A stretch of 10,136 bases of DNA, from the NCBI GenBank assembly GCA_017935525.1, contig JAGBHJ010000136.1, forward strand, positions 1 through 10,136. The letters are read 5' to 3'. Below, piece by piece: positions 8,052 to 10,136 of the stretch. The notes under the pieces were generated by a model. The model was given only the letters and a program-made list of their open reading frames with translations, did no database searches and had not been told where the DNA came from. Position numbers and translations under genes: made by a program. The stretch comes from Clostridia bacterium (GTDB taxonomy: Bacteria; Bacillota; Clostridia; HGM11327). Positions within the stretch are counted from its first letter, which is position 1; each line of letters begins with the position of its first letter.

Positions 8052-8110
8052 CAATTTATATTCAAATCTATACAAGGTGAATACAAAAAGCTCAATTATC
8101 AGCGCAACAC
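8036..8110 (-). promoter_or_regulatory. Candidate antiterminator pairing of the aro attenuator
   Basis: GTGTTGCGCT (8110-8101), near the 3' end of the leader peptide gene, can pair without a bulge with GGCGTAACGC (8045-8036). That gives 10 consecutive pairs, 7 Watson-Crick and 3 G-U. The partner covers the upper part of the terminator 5' arm, its whole loop and the first base of the 3' arm, so the two folds exclude each other. A ribosome stalled on the aromatic codons (8166-8134) leaves 8110-8101 free. One that reaches the stop codon (8094-8092) covers it. Confidence 0.65.
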
Positions 8111-8193
8111 AAATAGACCTTATTTATATTTCTAAAGTAGAAATAAATAAAGCCGAAAAAGAAGTATACGCCTGTAAAAAGAGAGCTTCTCAT
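8092..8193 (-). CDS. Phe/Tyr-rich leader peptide of the aro operon attenuator
   Basis: A 33-residue reading frame, ATG 8193-8191 to TGA 8094-8092, preceded by AAAGGA (8209-8204) with a 10-base spacer. The predicted transcript start is only about 11 bases before that site. Residues 10-20 are YFFFGFIYFYF, so nine of eleven codons are Phe or Tyr. In total there are 7 Phe and 4 Tyr codons. The composition, position and downstream terminator match amino-acid operon leader peptides such as the phe leaders of enterobacteria. The peptide itself is probably not functional; the rate at which ribosomes pass its codons would report charged tRNA-Phe and tRNA-Tyr. The hydrophobic stretch could suggest a tiny membrane peptide instead, but the terminator/antiterminator geometry favours attenuation. 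Confidence 0.82.
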   Translation of the reverse strand: MRSSLFTGVYFFFGFIYFYFRNINKVYLCCADN

Positions 8194-8203
8194 ATGCAAA
8201 TTG

Positions 8204-8209
8204 TCCTTT
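8204..8209 (-). promoter_or_regulatory. Ribosome binding site of the leader peptide
   Basis: AAAGGA read on the minus strand, 10 bases before ATG 8193. It is about 11 bases from the predicted 5' end of the mRNA, so the peptide can be loaded with a ribosome as soon as transcription begins, as attenuation requires. Confidence 0.65.
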
Positions 8210-8226
8210 CAAAATAATACACATAT

Positions 8227-8255
8227 ATTATAATACCATTTTTCGGATTTGTCAA
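8227..8255 (-). promoter_or_regulatory. Promoter of the aro operon (perfect TTGACA-17-TATAAT)
   Basis: On the minus strand TTGACA (8255-8250) and TATAAT (8232-8227) both match the consensus exactly with the optimal 17-bp spacing. The start site is expected near 8220, giving a leader of about 245 nt. Such a strong constitutive promoter fits control exercised downstream by attenuation rather than at initiation. It is divergent from the promoter at 8321-8349. Confidence 0.9.
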
Positions 8256-8320
8256 TAGGTATTTTATGAATTTTTATTAAAATTTGTGATTTTTAATGAG
8301 GATACCTCCGCTGAAGGCGG

Positions 8321-8349
8321 TTGCAAAAAACGACAAAATATGATACAAT
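8321..8349 (+). promoter_or_regulatory. Promoter of the SprT-like gene (TTGCAA-17-TACAAT, extended -10)
   Basis: The -35 box is TTGCAA (8321-8326), followed by a 17-bp spacer and TACAAT (8344-8349) with TG at 8341-8342. The predicted start near 8356 gives a 5' untranslated region of about 28 nt. The 15 bases 8335-8349 are identical to 681-695, the -10 region of the other plus-strand promoter in this window. Confidence 0.7.
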
Positions 8350-8369
8350 AAAATTCAAGTGCATGAAAA

Positions 8370-8375
8370 AGGAGG
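8370..8375 (+). promoter_or_regulatory. Ribosome binding site that sets the GTG start of the SprT-like gene
   Basis: AGGAGG, 8 bases before GTG 8384. The in-frame TTG at 8321 is inside the promoter and the in-frame ATG at 8363 lies before this site without a ribosome site of its own, so GTG is preferred. Confidence 0.75.
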
Positions 8376-8383
8376 TGTGGCAG

Positions 8384-8887
8384 GTGATAAATGCTGATGA
8401 GCTTTTGGCGGAATGCATACGAATGGCAAAAGCGCTGGGTATACGTACAGGCGAGATCGATCCTGCGGTGAGGATAAACTCCAGAGCGACAAAAAGGTTT
8501 GGAATGTGCACCAAAAAGGGAAAGGGCTATACGATAGAGATCGCGGCAAGGCTGCTTGACGCCAAAAGGCAGGCGTGTATGGACGTTCTGATGCACGAGG
8601 TGCTGCACACCTGCTACGGATGCTGTAACCACGGCAAAAGGTGGAAGCAATATGCCCAAAGGGTCAACGATGCCTACGGACTGAACGTTACCGTGCGAGG
8701 GACTTGCCCGGGGCTGGGCGTAAGCGACATAAGCAAAAGGCGTTACGTCATAACCTGTCAAAAATGCGGCAAGGTATTTTACCGAGAAAGACGGTCGAGG
8801 CTGGTGGATCACCCCGAAATGTACAGATGCTCCTGCGGCGGATGCCTTGAGGTGGCTGAATATCAGGATGCATCGGAAAAACGGTAA
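8384..8887 (+). CDS. SprT-like zinc metalloprotease family protein
   Basis: A 167-residue protein with the zinc-metallopeptidase signature HEVLH (71-75) and a third likely zinc ligand H83 in CCNHGKRW. It is followed by a C-terminal zinc-ribbon-like module with Cys125, Cys128, Cys149 and Cys151/154 (ITCQKCG...YRCSCGGC). This order, a gluzincin core plus zinc ribbon, is that of the SprT-like family, whose eukaryotic relative Spartan digests DNA-protein crosslinks; the bacterial role is not well established. It has no signal peptide or membrane segment, so it is probably cytosolic. It has its own promoter and a strong AGGAGG site ahead of a GTG start. It lies upstream of dgt and dnaG, which hints at a link to DNA metabolism. 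Confidence 0.85.
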   Translation: MINADELLAECIRMAKALGIRTGEIDPAVRINSRATKRFGMCTKKGKGYTIEIAARLLDAKRQACMDVLMHEVLHTCYGCCNHGKRWKQYAQRVNDAYGLNVTVRGTCPGLGVSDISKRRYVITCQKCGKVFYRERRSRLVDHPEMYRCSCGGCLEVAEYQDASEKR

Positions 8888-8967
8888 AAAAATAAAAAAT
8901 TTCAGCAATATAATAAAGGAAAAACGGAATTTCTGTCGAATATAAATAATGTATATGCTTTTCTATC

Positions 8968-8973
8968 GGAGGG
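8968..8973 (+). promoter_or_regulatory. Ribosome binding site that sets the dgt start
   Basis: GGAGGG, 5 bases before ATG 8979. An in-frame ATG at 8949 would add ten residues but has no ribosome site, so the shorter product is preferred. Confidence 0.75.
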
Positions 8974-8978
8974 ATGCT

Positions 8979-9986
8979 ATGACGAGAGAATTGATAGAAG
9001 CTAACGAGCACAAAACACTTTGCGAATACGCTGTATTCAGCGATCAAAGCAGGGGCAGACAGTTGCCCTGCGAGCCTTGCGAGATGCGTACTGTGTTTCA
9101 GCGGGACAGGGACAGAATAATCCATTGTAAATCCTTCCGCCGCTTAAAGCATAAGACTCAGGTGTTTATGGCTCCACAGGACGACCATTACAGAACAAGA
9201 CTCACCCACACTCTGGAGGTATCCCAGATCGCAAGGACCATTGCAAGGTGCTTGCGGCTGAATGAGGATCTTACGGAGGCTATTGCTTTGGGGCATGATC
9301 TTGGTCACACTCCCTTTGGCCATGCTTGCGAAAGAGAGCTGAACAGACTGATGGCTGACGGCTTTTCTCATAATAAGCACAGCCTCAGAGTGGTTGACGT
9401 GCTGGAGAGGGATTACAAGGGACTAAACCTTACGTATGAGGTGAGGGACGGTATTTTGTGCCACACCGGTGATCAGATGCCCCGGACTCTTGAGGGTCAG
9501 ATAATCCGCCTCAGCGACAGAATTGCCTATATCAACCACGATATTGATGATGCAATACGTGCAAAAATGCTTTCCGAAAGCGACTTGCCTGCTTGTTGTA
9601 TGGAGGTATTGGGAGCATCCCACGGAGAAAGAATAAACAGAATGATCCTTGACGTGGTTCAAACAAGCTCCGATTATAAGTCCATAAGGATGAGTAAGGA
9701 CATTGGCAAGGCTACGGACGAGCTGAGAACGTTCTTGTTTGAGCATGTTTACGTGGGCACGGTTGCCCAGGAGGAAAACGACAAGGCTTGCGATACTGTC
9801 AGGATGATGTTTGAGTTCTTTATCAAAAATCCCGACAGATTACCCCAGGAATACAGAACACATATCGACCTTTACGGCAAGGAGCAGATAGTGTGTGACT
9901 ACATTGCAGGAATGACGGACCTGTACGCCATAAAGCTTTTTACGGAGCTTTTTGTGCCCAGAGTCTGGACAGGACTGGATATTTAA
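8979..9986 (+). CDS. dgt: dGTP triphosphohydrolase-family HD-domain protein
   Basis: Hydrolyses dGTP (or other dNTPs) to the nucleoside and triphosphate, affecting dNTP pools. The 335-residue product has the N-terminal signature RTVFQRDRDRIIHCKSFRRL (37-56) and then KHKTQVF. Metal-binding HD residues are H77 (RLTHTLEV), H106/D107 (GHDLGHTPFGH) and D180 (RLSDRIAYINHD). The length of about 335 matches the shorter dGTPase-like proteins of Firmicutes rather than the roughly 500-residue E. coli Dgt, so substrate preference is uncertain. It is 21 bases upstream of dnaG, as in many Clostridia, suggesting cotranscription with primase. The 91-bp AT-rich gap before it contains TATAAT at 8909-8914 but no matching -35 box, so transcription may come from the SprT-like gene's promoter. 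Confidence 0.93.
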   Translation: MTRELIEANEHKTLCEYAVFSDQSRGRQLPCEPCEMRTVFQRDRDRIIHCKSFRRLKHKTQVFMAPQDDHYRTRLTHTLEVSQIARTIARCLRLNEDLTEAIALGHDLGHTPFGHACERELNRLMADGFSHNKHSLRVVDVLERDYKGLNLTYEVRDGILCHTGDQMPRTLEGQIIRLSDRIAYINHDIDDAIRAKMLSESDLPACCMEVLGASHGERINRMILDVVQTSSDYKSIRMSKDIGKATDELRTFLFEHVYVGTVAQEENDKACDTVRMMFEFFIKNPDRLPQEYRTHIDLYGKEQIVCDYIAGMTDLYAIKLFTELFVPRVWTGLDI

Positions 9987-10007
9987 TAAAAGAAAGGACC
10001 CCGACTG

Positions 10008-10136
10008 ATGGCTCAGGACAATTTTTCACAATGGCTTCAAGAACTGAAGGATAAAAATGATATTGTTTCCGTTGTGTCGGGGTATATGTCTCTGACAAGA
10101 AAGGGTCGCCACCATTGGGGCTGCTGTCCCTTCCAC
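10008..10136 (+). CDS. dnaG: DNA primase, N-terminal fragment (runs off window)
   Basis: Synthesises RNA primers at the replication fork. Only the first 43 residues are visible. The segment DIVSVVSGYMSLTRKGRHHWGCCPFH is the start of the CHC2 zinc-binding domain, with the first zinc ligands C40 and H43 in CPFH. The start ATG 10008 has AAAGGA (9993-9998) 9 bases upstream, in the 21-base gap after dgt. In Firmicutes dnaG is commonly followed by rpoD/sigA; that lies outside this window. Confidence 0.93.
   Translation, partial: MAQDNFSQWLQELKDKNDIVSVVSGYMSLTRKGRHHWGCCPFH

Noticed and set aside
7079..8080. A long plus-strand open frame (333 codons) antisense to aroF and running into the leader
   Set aside because: It is the shadow of the unambiguous aroF frame, has no ribosome binding site and resembles no family; its downstream end crosses the attenuator.
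7976..8220. T-box riboswitch in the aro leader
   Set aside because: No AGGGUGGnACCGCG-type T-box sequence or specifier-loop arrangement was found before the terminator; the leader peptide model explains the region better.
8304..8321. Small dyad CCGC-TGAAG-GCGG just upstream of the SprT-like gene's -35 box
   Set aside because: Only a 4-bp stem with no T-run; too short to support a terminator or a specific operator claim.
8264..8908. A 214-codon minus-strand open frame opposite the SprT-like gene
   Set aside because: The opposite strand encodes HEVLH and zinc-ribbon motifs with a promoter and ribosome site; this frame has none and would cross both divergent promoters.
8909..8914. TATAAT as a separate dgt promoter
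   Set aside because: The position 17 bp upstream is an A-run with no resemblance to TTGACA; in such AT-rich DNA the hexamer alone is not convincing.

Overview
The window reads as the chromosome of a Clostridia-like Firmicute. The evidence is strong GGAGG-type ribosome binding sites, a TTGACA-17-TATAAT promoter, a dgt-dnaG gene order, a Thermotoga/Bacillota-type DAHP synthase with an N-terminal ferredoxin-like domain, and moderate GC in genes with AT-rich intergenic DNA. No mobile element, CRISPR array, rRNA or tRNA was found.

Left edge (1-765): the 3' end of a plus-strand gene, probably a glycosidase. It is followed by a 144-bp gap holding a strong plus-strand promoter and, about 30 bp downstream of its predicted start site, a rho-independent hairpin. 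The pair could make a transcript of about 65 nt and the hairpin also lies at the end of the aro operon.

Centre (766-8255, minus strand): a compact operon, in transcription order aroF, aroB, aroA, aroC, pheA, an aroE-aroK fusion, and aroQ. It encodes every step from PEP plus erythrose-4-phosphate to chorismate and on to phenylpyruvate. Genes overlap or are separated by a few to 34 bases, so it is one transcription unit. No tyrosine-branch dehydrogenase (tyrA) is present.

The most interesting part is the operon's roughly 245-nt leader (7976-8220), behind a perfect consensus promoter. It encodes a 33-residue peptide with its own ribosome binding site, in which residues 10-20 are YFFFGFIYFYF (9 of 11 aromatic). 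Downstream lies a 10-bp GC-rich terminator with a six-T run. A 10-nt segment near the end of the peptide gene can pair with the terminator's 5' arm and loop as an antiterminator. This is the logic of a trp/phe-type ribosome-mediated attenuator, here sensing charged tRNA-Phe and tRNA-Tyr in front of a whole shikimate operon. No T-box motif is visible, although T-boxes are the usual device for amino-acid operons in Firmicutes.

Right edge (8321-10136, plus strand, divergent from aro): an SprT-like zinc metalloprotease gene with its own promoter, a dGTPase-family HD hydrolase (dgt), and the start of DNA primase (dnaG), which runs off the window.
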